From Arcobacter sp. LA11 (GTDB lineage Bacteria; Campylobacterota; Campylobacteria; Campylobacterales; Arcobacteraceae): 64,000 nucleotides of DNA. This document shows positions 26,818 to 35,952 of the stretch, piece by piece; within the stretch, counting starts at the first letter, position 1, and each line of letters opens with the position of its first letter. The translations under genes were made by a program, and so were the position numbers. The notes below the pieces were generated by a model, which was not told the origin of the DNA, did not search any database, and saw only the letters and a list, made by a program, of their open reading frames with translations. The stretch covers positions 124,001-188,000 of the forward strand of contig NZ_BDIR01000005.1 of the NCBI RefSeq assembly GCF_001895145.1. Direction: 5' to 3'.

Positions 26818-27954
26818 TTATACCCATTCAGAGGCAATTTCTATAATCTGGTCACAAATATAATTAACTTCATCATCCGTTAAACTTGGATACATTGGGA
26901 TTGATAAAATTTGTTGATAAGAAGTAAGTGCCGAACTAAATGCCGTAATTTTGATAGAATATTTAGTTTTATAATAAGATAAAAGATGTAATGGAATATA
27001 GTTAAGTCCAGTAGCAATTCCTTTTTCTCTTAATGCTCTTGCAAAGGCATCTCTGTTTCTAGAAATCTTTATAATAAACTGTGTAAAAATATGTTCATCT
27101 TTATGATTTGGAATAGTTACATGTTTAATCTCAGATAATCTATCTCTATAAATTTTTGCAATCTCTTTTCTTCTTTTTATAAATTTATTTGTTTTTTTCA
27201 ATTGAGCTAAAGAAAATGCTGCGTCAAGTTCAGAGATATCATATTTATGTCCAATATCTACTACATCATAAATATAATCTAAGTTACCAAAATCATCATA
27301 TGTAGTTGTAATTGCGTGAGTTCTTAAAAGTCTTGCTCTTGTAGCTATTTCTTCATTATTTGTAACAATCATACCTGATCTACTAACTGAATATTTACCA
27401 TTAGAAGGGTTTGTAGAAAAAATTGTCATATCAGCTCTTAAAGACCCTACAGTTTCTTCTTTATAAGTTACACCTAAAGCACAAGTTGCATCCTCAATCA
27501 AAATAATCCCATACTTTTCAGCAATATCATAAATTCTATCTAAGTCAGGCGTTTGTCCTGCAACAAAAGTAATTATTGCACCTCTAAGTTTTTTTGTTTT
27601 ATTCTCTTCTAAAGCTTTTTCAAACTTATTTACATCGATATTCATATCATCTGTATTAATATCAATAAAAATAGGTTCTGCATCAAAATGTCTTACAACT
27701 TCTGGTACATTAACAAATGAGTTAACTGACATTAAAATTTTATCACCTCTTTTAAGTTTTATAGCACTTAAAGCTAAGTGAATTGCAGATGTCGCATTAC
27801 ATGTAGCAACTGCATATTTTGCACCTACAAAGTTTGCTATATTTTCTTCAAGTTCTAAAACTTTATTTTCATCTTTATTTAATTCTAATACAGTCTTTAA
27901 TTGGCTAAGTTCTTCTTCACCGATAGAAGACTGATAAAAAGGTATATCTCTCAT
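26818..27954 (-). CDS. DegT/DnrJ/EryC1/StrS family aminotransferase
   Basis: This PLP-dependent fold-type I enzyme probably aminates a nucleotide-linked keto-sugar for a surface glycan. The 378-residue protein shows IPFYQSSIGEEEL, the AVATCNATSAIHLAL cofactor-phosphate region, LIEDATCALG with the PLP-ring Asp, and a Lys-containing STNPSNGKYSVSRSG block where the Schiff-base Lys should lie. GHKYDISELDAAFSLAQL follows. It lies between nadE and lpxK. Confidence 0.9.
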   Translation of the reverse strand: MRDIPFYQSSIGEEELSQLKTVLELNKDENKVLELEENIANFVGAKYAVATCNATSAIHLALSAIKLKRGDKILMSVNSFVNVPEVVRHFDAEPIFIDINTDDMNIDVNKFEKALEENKTKKLRGAIITFVAGQTPDLDRIYDIAEKYGIILIEDATCALGVTYKEETVGSLRADMTIFSTNPSNGKYSVSRSGMIVTNNEEIATRARLLRTHAITTTYDDFGNLDYIYDVVDIGHKYDISELDAAFSLAQLKKTNKFIKRRKEIAKIYRDRLSEIKHVTIPNHKDEHIFTQFIIKISRNRDAFARALREKGIATGLNYIPLHLLSYYKTKYSIKITAFSSALTSYQQILSIPMYPSLTDDEVNYICDQIIEIASEWV

Positions 27955-27958
27955 ATTG

Positions 27959-28720
27959 TTAACTCCATTTTATATTTGCAATCTTAGGTAACTTACCTTT
28001 AAATGCATTTGCTTTTATTCTATATTCTAAGGTCTCAATTAATTTTTTATCATGACCTAAACTAATAATTTCTTCTTTGCTTTTAAATTCATCAATTAAT
28101 AACTTTAATACAGTATCCATTTCTTTATATGAATATCCTAACTCTTCCTCATCACTTTGACCTTCCCAAAGGTCAGCACTTGGCTTTTTAGTTAGAATTG
28201 CTTCTGTTACACCCAAATACTTTCCAAATTCAAATTCATCACTTTTGTACATTTGTCCAATTGGATTTATCGCACAAGCAATATCACCAAAAATTGTTCC
28301 ATATCCTAAAAGTAACTCACTTTTATTTGAAGTACCAATAACTATTGAATTATCTCTTGAAGAAGTATCATATAGTACAGACATTCTCATTCTTGCACTG
28401 TAGTTTCCTATTCGAAGTCTATCTTCATCCATATTCTCAATATATGCTTCAACCATAGGAGTAATAGATTTTATTTCATATTTAATATCAAATTTTTCAC
28501 AAAGTTCTTTTGCATCATCAACACTAGCTTTTGATGAAAATTGAGAAGGCATAAGTACAGCACTCATGTTATCTCCAAAAGTTTCTTTACATAATATTGC
28601 AACGACAGCTGAATCTAATCCACCTGAAACTCCAACAGTAACTCTCTTTAAACCTGTTTTTTCTAATTCAGTTTTTAAAAACTCTTGTAATTGTTTTTTT
28701 ATATTTTCCCAGTTTATCAA
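27959..28720 (-). CDS. nadE: NAD+ synthase
   Basis: NadE amidates nicotinic acid adenine dinucleotide to NAD. The 253-residue short form, which uses ammonia and has no glutaminase domain, contains the ATP PP-motif SGGLDSAV at about residues 31-38. GTSNKSELLLGYGTIFGD and KKPSADLWEGQSDEEELGY follow. The start is TTG with AAAGGA 7 nt upstream. Confidence 0.95.
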   Translation of the reverse strand: MINWENIKKQLQEFLKTELEKTGLKRVTVGVSGGLDSAVVAILCKETFGDNMSAVLMPSQFSSKASVDDAKELCEKFDIKYEIKSITPMVEAYIENMDEDRLRIGNYSARMRMSVLYDTSSRDNSIVIGTSNKSELLLGYGTIFGDIACAINPIGQMYKSDEFEFGKYLGVTEAILTKKPSADLWEGQSDEEELGYSYKEMDTVLKLLIDEFKSKEEIISLGHDKKLIETLEYRIKANAFKGKLPKIANIKWS

Positions 28721-28743
28721 ATATAATCCTTTAATAATTTTTA

Positions 28744-28959
28744 TTATATAGAATCTTCCTTTGTTTTCTCATAAAGTTCATCTAAATAATCAAAAGTACT
28801 TTCCCTAATTTTGTTTTTCTTAATAATCAAATTATCTCTGATTGAAATAAGTTCCTCTAACTCAAAGTATTGTAAAAAATCTGGATTTATCTCAATGCTT
28901 TCTTCTTTGTTTGTAGATATTAAAACTTTAATCTCTTCTATTAATTCTTCTTTTTCCAT
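28744..28959 (-). CDS. Small acidic hypothetical protein
   Basis: This 71-residue protein is charged and predicted helical, with no recognised domain. It is tightly spaced: it starts next to the stop of the BFD-like gene and ends 23 bp before nadE. It therefore belongs to the same transcript. No function can be assigned. Confidence 0.65.
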   Translation of the reverse strand: MEKEELIEEIKVLISTNKEESIEINPDFLQYFELEELISIRDNLIIKKNKIRESTFDYLDELYEKTKEDSI

Positions 28960-28960
28960 T

Positions 28961-29188
28961 CTAACCTACAAATTTATTTATTATTTGGTCTATATAAAGT
29001 TCAAGTTTCTCTTCACCAATATCTTTTTGCGCACTTTGACAACACTTGCATGAAGTACCAGCATCAGTCAGTTCTCCAACTCTTTCAACTGTTGTTGCAC
29101 CTTGTTCTTTTATTGCATAAATGATTTCACCTAAAGTTACATGTTTACATTTACATACCTCATATGAATGATGAAATTTCTTAGCCAT
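28961..29188 (-). CDS. BFD-like [2Fe-2S]-binding protein (copy 1)
   Basis: This 75-residue protein has the bacterioferritin-associated-ferredoxin-like fold with ligands CKC (residues 13-15) and CKCC near residues 48-51. That gives the CxC...CxxC pattern of Fer2_BFD domains. It probably carries electrons or handles Fe-S/iron. It overlaps the start of its paralogue by 8 bp, indicating tandem duplication. Confidence 0.82.
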   Translation of the reverse strand: MAKKFHHSYEVCKCKHVTLGEIIYAIKEQGATTVERVGELTDAGTSCKCCQSAQKDIGEEKLELYIDQIINKFVG

Positions 29189-29411
29189 ATTTCACCTCAT
29201 TAAAAATATCTTTACAATAAATTTTCTTTTTTACTTTTCCTAAATCAGCCTCTTCAAATACACAATGTCTACAATGAGTACCTGCACCTGTTACTTCTTG
29301 TAATTCTCTTAATGTTTCAATTTTTTTTATACTAATTGCATCAATAATCTCATTTAATTTAACTTTATGACAATTACAAACCTCATAATCTTTTTCAAAA
29401 TTCTCTATCAA
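29181..29411 (-). CDS. BFD-like [2Fe-2S]-binding protein (copy 2)
   Basis: This 76-residue protein is a diverged tandem copy of the neighbouring gene, with CNC near residue 12 and CRHC near residue 47 and the same spacing. It starts with TTG directly after the TerB/J-domain gene stop. Only remote identity to copy 1 remains outside the cysteine blocks, so the copies may have distinct partners. Confidence 0.8.
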   Translation of the reverse strand: MIENFEKDYEVCNCHKVKLNEIIDAISIKKIETLRELQEVTGAGTHCRHCVFEEADLGKVKKKIYCKDIFNEVKYG

Positions 29412-30167
29412 TTAAATATTTCTCTCTTTTTTAATAAATTCATACGCCTCATTTATTTCTTGCAGTTTTCTTGTTGCTTCATCTATAATATTTTGACTTG
29501 CACCCTGTCCTGAAACAATATCTGGATGATGTTTTTTTACTAAAGTTCTATATTTTTTCTTTAATATATTATTGTCATCACTTGGACTTGACTCTAAAAC
29601 TTCATAGGCTTTATCTAAGGATATTGCTTGTGAATTTTTTTGTTCTGCATAAAAATTTTCAAAAGTATTTATCAAGTTCTGAAAATCAACTTTATTAATT
29701 TTTAATGCATTTGCAATATCTTCTGTAATCATTAACTCAGTTTGAGAAAATTCTTTATCAATAAAGGCTAAATTTAATAAATATTCTATAATTTTAACAC
29801 GTTTTTGGTAGTCATTTTTTGTTATTTTGTATAGTTTTTCACATATTTCTATAGTATTATCAAAACTTTCTTTCTCTTTTTTATAAATATCTTTTAATTT
29901 TTCTCTTATCTCTTCTGCATTTTCAAAATGCCTTGATATATCATTAAAAGTATGTTTTAACATTTGAGCTTCTAACTCACAAACAGAACCATCAGCTTTT
30001 GCAACTTTTGCCATAAGTGCAATTAGTAACCCAGCCTCGTGATTCATTAAATCACCATTAAAATTTTCTTTTATATCTAACTTTATGTTTTCAAATTTTT
30101 CTGTTTTATAATTTCTTGAAATAAAATATAAAACAACACCAACAATAAGTAAAAACAACAATTTCAT
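29412..30167 (-). CDS. TerB-like and J-domain protein (DjlA-like)
   Basis: This 251-residue protein has an N-terminal membrane helix (LLFLLIVGVVLYFIS) and a TerB-like helical domain (about 45-165; LIALMAKVAKADGSVCELE). A C-terminal J domain with the invariant HPD (KKHHPD, about residue 216) follows. DjlA-type co-chaperones of this design stimulate DnaK at the inner membrane. AAGGA precedes the ATG. Confidence 0.85.
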   Translation of the reverse strand: MKLLFLLIVGVVLYFISRNYKTEKFENIKLDIKENFNGDLMNHEAGLLIALMAKVAKADGSVCELEAQMLKHTFNDISRHFENAEEIREKLKDIYKKEKESFDNTIEICEKLYKITKNDYQKRVKIIEYLLNLAFIDKEFSQTELMITEDIANALKINKVDFQNLINTFENFYAEQKNSQAISLDKAYEVLESSPSDDNNILKKKYRTLVKKHHPDIVSGQGASQNIIDEATRKLQEINEAYEFIKKERNI

Positions 30168-30190
30168 TATAATCCTTAATAAATTAATGG

Positions 30191-30760
30191 CTAGATTTTA
30201 TCAAAAAAACCTTGAAGTTCTAAGTGAAAGGAATCTCTTAATTTACGTATTTCTTTATTTCTATTCTTTATAGTTTCTTTAGTTAACTTTATATTCTCTC
30301 TAGGTGAAGATAATATATCGTTTCTATAATCAACTACTTTTCTAATCAATTCTTTAAATATTTTATTAGCATTATCCATATTTAATATATTTAATTTAGA
30401 AACAATTGCAAACTCATTTTTAATTGCATCTTTATATTCTTTATAAAAACCTCTAATCTCTTCTTTTTTACTTTCAGAAAGCTCTGAAAAATACTTACCT
30501 TCATTAACAGAAGTAATAGAATAAATCTTTCTAATAAAATTCTCAATTAATGAAAAATGATCTTCACTTCTTAATGCAATCTCTTCTAACATCTCTATTT
30601 GCTTAGTAGTCTTTTTAGAGATTCTCTCTTCTTTTAATTTATTTTTATGATTTAAATTAACTGTATAATAAGTAAAAGCACCTCCTATAATACTACCTAA
30701 ACCAATTTTTATAGTAGTATCAAATAATTTTATCATTTCTAATGTTTCTTGCTCTGTCAT
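30191..30760 (-). CDS. Hypothetical membrane-anchored protein
   Basis: This 189-residue protein has one N-terminal hydrophobic segment (about 15-31, IGLGSIIGGAFTYYTV). A long Lys/Glu-rich helical region follows that could be coiled coil. No domain is recognised. It is the first gene of the minus-strand run and is divergent from tatB. Confidence 0.6.
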   Translation of the reverse strand: MTEQETLEMIKLFDTTIKIGLGSIIGGAFTYYTVNLNHKNKLKEERISKKTTKQIEMLEEIALRSEDHFSLIENFIRKIYSITSVNEGKYFSELSESKKEEIRGFYKEYKDAIKNEFAIVSKLNILNMDNANKIFKELIRKVVDYRNDILSSPRENIKLTKETIKNRNKEIRKLRDSFHLELQGFFDKI

Positions 30761-30931
30761 CTATAACCTTTCTTATTAATAATAAATATAAAATATTATA
30801 ATTTATTATTAAATAAAATAATATTAATATTGACAGAAAAATAGAAAAATTATTATCATTTATCGTAATAACTCAACTTTTATTAAATATTAGGTAAAAT
30901 CTTTTCCTTTAAATAGATAATGGAGTAGCAA

Positions 30932-31402
30932 ATGTTTGGAATGGGTTTTATGGAAATATTTTTAATTGCCATCGTAGCAATTATTGCATTGGGACCTGAG
31001 AAACTACCAACTGCCATGGTAGAAATAGCTAAATTTCTTAAAAAATTTAAATCTGGTGTTGAAGATGCAAAGTCTACACTTGATAATGAACTAAATATAA
31101 CTGAAATGAAAGCTGAGGCGGCTAAATATAAAGCACAGATTGAAGATGCTAAATCAACACTTAATATAAAAGAGAACATGGATCTGAACTTAGACAATAT
31201 TATAAACGACGAAAAAGAGACTGATAATACTAATGATGAAAAACCAAAAGAAGAAAAAGTTTCTCTAAAAAAACCAAAAAAGAAAAAGAAAAAAGAAGAA
31301 AAAATCGAAGAAGCAGTAGAAGAAAAACCAAAAGAAGAATCTAGTGCTGATAAAATGAATAAATTTAAAGTAGACTTCGATGAGTTAGAGGATGACAAAT
31401 AA
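30932..31402 (+). CDS. tatB: Twin-arginine translocase subunit TatB
   Basis: TatB, with TatC, forms the receptor for folded twin-arginine substrates. The 156-residue protein has the short N-terminal membrane helix (FMEIFLIAIVAIIALGPEKLP) with the Gly-Pro hinge, an amphipathic helix, and a long Lys/Glu-rich tail. tatC follows with one base of overlap. A possible client, FccB with an NRRNF motif, is encoded at 10258-11535. Confidence 0.92.
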   Translation: MFGMGFMEIFLIAIVAIIALGPEKLPTAMVEIAKFLKKFKSGVEDAKSTLDNELNITEMKAEAAKYKAQIEDAKSTLNIKENMDLNLDNIINDEKETDNTNDEKPKEEKVSLKKPKKKKKKEEKIEEAVEEKPKEESSADKMNKFKVDFDELEDDK

Positions 31403-32136
31403 TGCTTGAAGATTTAAAACCCCATATAGCAGATCTTAGAAAAAGGTTAATGACTTCAGGTGCAGCTTTAATTGTTGCATTTTTTGCATGTTTTTTCTTT
31501 TATGAACCTATTTTAGAATGGATGATGTTGCCGGCAAAAGCTATATTACCAGCAGGTTCATCAATGGTTGCTATTGAAATTCAAGAGACATTCTTTACAG
31601 CACTTAAAGTTGCTTTTTTCTCTGGTTTTATAGTTTCATTACCTGTAACATTTTGGCAATTATGGTTATTTTTAGCACCTGGTTTATATGAGCATGAAAA
31701 AAAGCTTGTAATTCCTTTTGTATTTTTTGCAACATTAATGTTTTTAATTGGTTCAAGTTTTGCATACTATGTAGTTGTACCATATGGATTTGATTTTTTA
31801 ATTAACTTTGGTTCTACAGTTGTTACTGTTTTCCCAAGTATTGGTAAATATGTGGGATTTTTTACAAAGCTATTATTTGGTTTTGGAGTTGCATTTGAAT
31901 TACCAGTAATTACATTTTTCTTAGCAAAAATTGGACTAGTTGATGATAAAATGTTAAAAGACTTCTTTAAATATGCAATCGTACTTATTTTTATCATGGC
32001 GTCATTATTAACTCCTCCAGATGTAATAACACAATTTTTAATGGCTGGTCCATTAATTTTACTTTATATAGTTTCAATTTATATTGCAAAAGTATTTAAT
32101 CCAGCAGCTCCTATAGATGAAGACGACGAAGAATAA
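31402..32136 (+). CDS. tatC: Twin-arginine translocase subunit TatC
   Basis: TatC is the core Tat receptor with six membrane helices. The 244-residue protein has the N-terminal PHIADLRKRL block, FLAPGLYEHEKK with the conserved Glu in the first cytoplasmic loop region, FELPV, and SLLTPPDVITQ. It overlaps tatB by one base and queA by 20 bases. Confidence 0.95.
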   Translation: MLEDLKPHIADLRKRLMTSGAALIVAFFACFFFYEPILEWMMLPAKAILPAGSSMVAIEIQETFFTALKVAFFSGFIVSLPVTFWQLWLFLAPGLYEHEKKLVIPFVFFATLMFLIGSSFAYYVVVPYGFDFLINFGSTVVTVFPSIGKYVGFFTKLLFGFGVAFELPVITFFLAKIGLVDDKMLKDFFKYAIVLIFIMASLLTPPDVITQFLMAGPLILLYIVSIYIAKVFNPAAPIDEDDEE

Positions 32137-33163
32137 TATAAAATTAGACCCACTTAAAACTTCTAGCTATGACTACTTTTTACCAAAAGAGCTCATAGCT
32201 ACACACCCAGTAAGTCCTGCTGATAGTGCTAAACTTCTAGTTTATAATAGACAAACGGATACTATTACTCATTCTACATTTAAAAATCTTATGGATTTTT
32301 TACCAGATAACTTATCTATTTTTTTAAATGATACAAAAGTTATAAAAGCAAGAATTTTTGGACAAAAAGAATCAGGTGGAAAAGTAGAAGTATTTTTCAA
32401 TAAACCTTTATTTATGGATAGATACTTAGTTATGACTAGAGGAAGAGTTAAACTAGGTACAGAAATATTTTTTGATAAAAATCTAACAGCAACAGTAATT
32501 GAATTAAACGAAGATGGAAGCAGAATCGTACAATTTTTCCAAAATGGGAAAAAACTAGACTTTTTATCTTTAATAGAAATACTAAATGAAATAGGACACT
32601 TGCCTCTTCCTCCATACATGAATAGAGAAGATGAAGAAAAAGACAATCAAGATTATCAAACACTGTTTGCAAAAAACTATGGAGCAGTTGCAGCTCCTAC
32701 AGCATCTTTACACTTTACAGAAGAGTTACTAGAAAAAATAAACAATAAATATCCAGTAAACTATTTAACTCTTCATGTTGGAGCAGGAACATTTAAACCA
32801 GTTGATGCAGAAGAAATTTTAGAACACCCAATGCACAGTGAGTATTTTGAAATAGGAATAGAAGCAAAAAAAGCTTTAGATCAAGCAAGAAAAACTCTTG
32901 CAGTAGGAACAACAGTTACAAGAACAGTTGAATACTACGCAAGAACAAATATGATACAAGGTGAATGTGATTTATTTTTAAATCCATCTAATAAACCAAT
33001 AAAAGTAGACCATCTACTTACAAACTTTCACCTACCAAAATCTACACTTATAATGCTTATTGCATCATTTGTAGGTTTAGAAAAAACTTTAGAGATATAT
33101 GAAGAAGCTATAAAAGAAAAATACAGATTTTACTCTTATGGTGACGGAATGTTGATTATTTAA
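32117..33163 (+). CDS. queA: S-adenosylmethionine:tRNA ribosyltransferase-isomerase
   Basis: QueA transfers the ribosyl part of SAM to preQ1-modified tRNA, making epoxyqueuosine. The 348-residue protein contains YDYFLPKELIATHP, LNDTKVIKARIFG, GAVAAPTASLHFT and YLTLHVGAGTFKPV. NFHLPKSTLIMLIASFVG follows at the C-terminal side. The only in-frame ATG lies inside tatC, so translation is probably coupled. Confidence 0.95.
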   Translation: MKTTKNNIKLDPLKTSSYDYFLPKELIATHPVSPADSAKLLVYNRQTDTITHSTFKNLMDFLPDNLSIFLNDTKVIKARIFGQKESGGKVEVFFNKPLFMDRYLVMTRGRVKLGTEIFFDKNLTATVIELNEDGSRIVQFFQNGKKLDFLSLIEILNEIGHLPLPPYMNREDEEKDNQDYQTLFAKNYGAVAAPTASLHFTEELLEKINNKYPVNYLTLHVGAGTFKPVDAEEILEHPMHSEYFEIGIEAKKALDQARKTLAVGTTVTRTVEYYARTNMIQGECDLFLNPSNKPIKVDHLLTNFHLPKSTLIMLIASFVGLEKTLEIYEEAIKEKYRFYSYGDGMLII

Positions 33164-33190
33164 TTTGAACTAATAAAAAGGAAAACTAAT

Positions 33191-33934
33191 ATGCCACATT
33201 ATGTACTTTTTGATACAGAAACAACAGGAAATAAAGAAGATGATAAAGTAATACAATTTGGAGCTATGATTGTAGACCAAAAAGGAAAAGTAGAAGCTTA
33301 TGATGAGTTTTGTTCAACAGATGTAGAAATAAAACTTGAAGCAATGGAAGTTCATAATATTACGCCACATATGATAGAAGGGAAGCCTCTTGCAACAGAA
33401 ACTACCTTTTATAATAAACTTGAAGAATTAAATAATTCTGAAAACTATCTAATAGCACACAATATATCTTTTGATATGGGAATGATAGAAAAAGAAGGTT
33501 TTGTAAACTCTTATCAACTAATTGATACATTAAGATGCGCAAAACATCTATTTCCTGAAATGCCTTATCATAGATTACAGTATTTAAGATATGCACTTAA
33601 ACTTTATGAAACAGAAGAAGCAGAAGCAGCAAAACACAATATAACTATTAAAGCTCATGATGCGATTGGTGATGTACTTGTTATGAAACTATTTTTATCA
33701 AAACTTGTAAGTAAATGTAGAGAAATTTATCCTGATTATAATCCAATGGAAAAATTAGTTGACTTAACAAAAACACCTGTTTTAATCAAAACATTTAAAT
33801 TTGGTAAACATAAAGGTAAAGAGATAGCTGAAGTAGCACGTGAAGATTCTGGATATTTAAACTGGATGAAAAATAATATGGATTTAGACGAAGATTTAAA
33901 ATATACTTTAGATAAAGTTACTTCAAATTCTTAA
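33191..33934 (+). CDS. DnaQ-like 3'-5' exonuclease
   Basis: This 247-residue protein has the DEDD exonuclease motifs: FDTETTG (residues 7-13), HNISFDMGM, and a final HDAIGD with the catalytic His-Asp. A short C-terminal region (KFGKHKGKEIAEVA) resembles the small domain found after such nucleases in DUF3820-type proteins. It could act in proofreading or RNA/DNA trimming; the target is unknown. It follows queA by 27 bp. Confidence 0.87.
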   Translation: MPHYVLFDTETTGNKEDDKVIQFGAMIVDQKGKVEAYDEFCSTDVEIKLEAMEVHNITPHMIEGKPLATETTFYNKLEELNNSENYLIAHNISFDMGMIEKEGFVNSYQLIDTLRCAKHLFPEMPYHRLQYLRYALKLYETEEAEAAKHNITIKAHDAIGDVLVMKLFLSKLVSKCREIYPDYNPMEKLVDLTKTPVLIKTFKFGKHKGKEIAEVAREDSGYLNWMKNNMDLDEDLKYTLDKVTSNS

Positions 33935-33946
33935 TAGATTTAATTA

Positions 33947-33980
33947 TTTAGAAGTATGTTAATTAAAACATACTTCTAAA
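33947..33980. terminator. Bidirectional terminator between exonuclease and Cache genes
   Basis: TTTAGAAGTATGTT (33947-33960) pairs over 14 bp with AACATACTTCTAAA (33967-33980) across a 6-nt loop, between convergent genes. Confidence 0.65.
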
Positions 33981-33987
33981 AGCTTTA

Positions 33988-34434
33988 TTATTTATAAAAC
34001 CCAGTTCCTATGAACATATCTCCATCTATTCTTTTGATATATGATCTTTTATCTGCGATTTTTTTCTTAATTGGGTGTGACCATTTGTAATCTAACCAAC
34101 CTTCACCATCAGTTTTAGCGATTTTAATTAATTCTTGAATTAACATTAACCCAGATGCATCTTTTAATTTATATAAATTCTTTCCAACAAGTTTTGGATT
34201 AGAACCTAGTGCTTGATTAACACCATTAAAATCGTAAGCAAACATATACAACTCACCTTTAATAAAAGCTCCATCTTTGTTATTAAATTCTTTTAAACAA
34301 GCTTCATTTCCTTTTTCTTTACAAAGCTTAACACCGTCTTCAACAAAAGCTTGTACTTCTGCTACTGTTGCTGCATAAGAAAACGATACTCCAAGTACTA
34401 ATACCGCACATAATTTTGATAATCTAGATAACAT
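33988..34434 (-). CDS. Secreted single Cache-domain protein
   Basis: This 148-residue periplasmic protein has a signal peptide (about 1-21, ending SYA). It then has one Cache_2-like sensory domain with FAYDFNGVNQAL, LVGKN, DGEGWLDYKWSHP and a C-terminal IGTGFY strand. There is no membrane anchor or signalling domain, so it may be a soluble ligand-binding partner of a membrane receptor. The neighbouring divergent NSS transporter genes could be functionally linked; this is inference. Confidence 0.8.
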   Translation of the reverse strand: MLSRLSKLCAVLVLGVSFSYAATVAEVQAFVEDGVKLCKEKGNEACLKEFNNKDGAFIKGELYMFAYDFNGVNQALGSNPKLVGKNLYKLKDASGLMLIQELIKIAKTDGEGWLDYKWSHPIKKKIADKRSYIKRIDGDMFIGTGFYK

Positions 34435-34617
34435 TGTCTACCCCTTTTTAGTTATTTAATAAAATTATAACACATAAACATGACATTTATGTGAGTTTTT
34501 GAAAATTATTTTAAATATATATAATTAATTTAGATATAAAAGTTTTATTTAAATTTCATATTAGTTTCATTTTATTATTGTATAATTTCAAAAAATTACA
34601 TTTAAAAAAGGATTCTT

Positions 34618-35952
34618 GTGAATAAATTTTCACGAATTGGTTTTATCTTAGCAGCAGCAGGTTCGGCTGTTGGATTAGGTAACATATGGAGATTTCCATA
34701 TATTACAGGAGAGTATGGTGGTGGAGCATTTATTATTGTGTATCTACTTGCTATTTTATTTATTGGTTTAACAGTATTCTTAGCAGAAGCTGTTATAGGA
34801 CAAAATGGTCAATCTGATGTTTCTACTTCATTTATATCACTTTCAAAATCAAAAAATGAAAACTGGAAATTTGCTGGATTTATGGTAGCTGCAGGACTAA
34901 TCATCTTATCATTCTATTCTGTTGTTTTAGGATGGATTTTAGATTATGTTATTACATCATTTTCATCGCTACCTACAGAAGCAAGTGTAGCAGGTGCAAA
35001 TTTTGAAAAACTAATTTCAGATGATATAGGTTCATTACTTGTTTATCATACATTAATTGCAGGAACTGTAATATTTATTGTTTTAAAAGGGATTAAAGAA
35101 GGTATCGAAAAGATAAACTTAATTCTAATGCCTTTATTAGGATTAATTCTTTTTGGTTTACTAATTTATGCCCTATCTTTAGACTCATTTTCTCAAGCAG
35201 TATCTTTTATGTTTACACCTGATTTTTCTAAAATTGATAGTCATGCACTTTTAGCTGCGCTTGGACAAGCATTCTTTACTCTATCTCTTGGAGTAGGTAC
35301 AATTTTAACTTATTCAGCTTCATTACCAAAAGAAGCAAACTTCGTTAAGTCATCTGTTATGGTTGCAATTGTTGATACATCAATTGCACTTATTGCAGGT
35401 CTTATTATTTTTACTTTCCTTTTTACAGCTGGGGCAGAAAGTGCAGCAGGACCCGGTCTTGTATTTATTTCACTTCCTGTAATTTTTTCTGGATGGGGAG
35501 TATTAGGACACGTTATTGCAATATCTTTCTTTGTAGCTTTAGTTTTTGCGGGTATTACATCTGCTGTTTCTATGATAGAACCAGCTTTAAGATTCTTTAT
35601 TGAAAGATTTAATATTTCAAGAAGAAGTGCAACAATAATTTGTGGAGGAACATTTTACGTTCTAGGTATTGTTGCTTTATTGTCTATGTCAAAATCATTT
35701 GGTGCAGAACTTACATTCTTTGGAAAAAATGCATTTGATATCATGGATTTCATGTCATCATCTTTAATGATGCCAATTGCAGCAATTATGATTTGTATAT
35801 TCCTAGGATATTTTGTTGATAAAAAAGTTTTAGAAGAAAAATTTACAACACATACAAGTCAAACAATATTTAACATTTGGTATTTTCTAATAAGATATTT
35901 AGTTCCAGTAGCGATTATCGTATTATTATTAAATAAACTAGGAGCAATATAA
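34618..35952 (+). CDS. Sodium-dependent NSS-family transporter (copy 1)
   Basis: This 444-residue SLC6-type symporter imports an amino acid or similar small solute with Na+. The N-terminal SRIGFILAAAGSAVGLGNIWRFPYITGEYGGGAF is the unwound TM1/sodium-site block, and about 11-12 membrane helices follow. LGVGTILTYSAS and AGPGLVFISLP are further family blocks. The start is GTG with AAAAGG upstream. It overlaps its paralogue by one base. Confidence 0.93.
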   Translation: MNKFSRIGFILAAAGSAVGLGNIWRFPYITGEYGGGAFIIVYLLAILFIGLTVFLAEAVIGQNGQSDVSTSFISLSKSKNENWKFAGFMVAAGLIILSFYSVVLGWILDYVITSFSSLPTEASVAGANFEKLISDDIGSLLVYHTLIAGTVIFIVLKGIKEGIEKINLILMPLLGLILFGLLIYALSLDSFSQAVSFMFTPDFSKIDSHALLAALGQAFFTLSLGVGTILTYSASLPKEANFVKSSVMVAIVDTSIALIAGLIIFTFLFTAGAESAAGPGLVFISLPVIFSGWGVLGHVIAISFFVALVFAGITSAVSMIEPALRFFIERFNISRRSATIICGGTFYVLGIVALLSMSKSFGAELTFFGKNAFDIMDFMSSSLMMPIAAIMICIFLGYFVDKKVLEEKFTTHTSQTIFNIWYFLIRYLVPVAIIVLLLNKLGAI

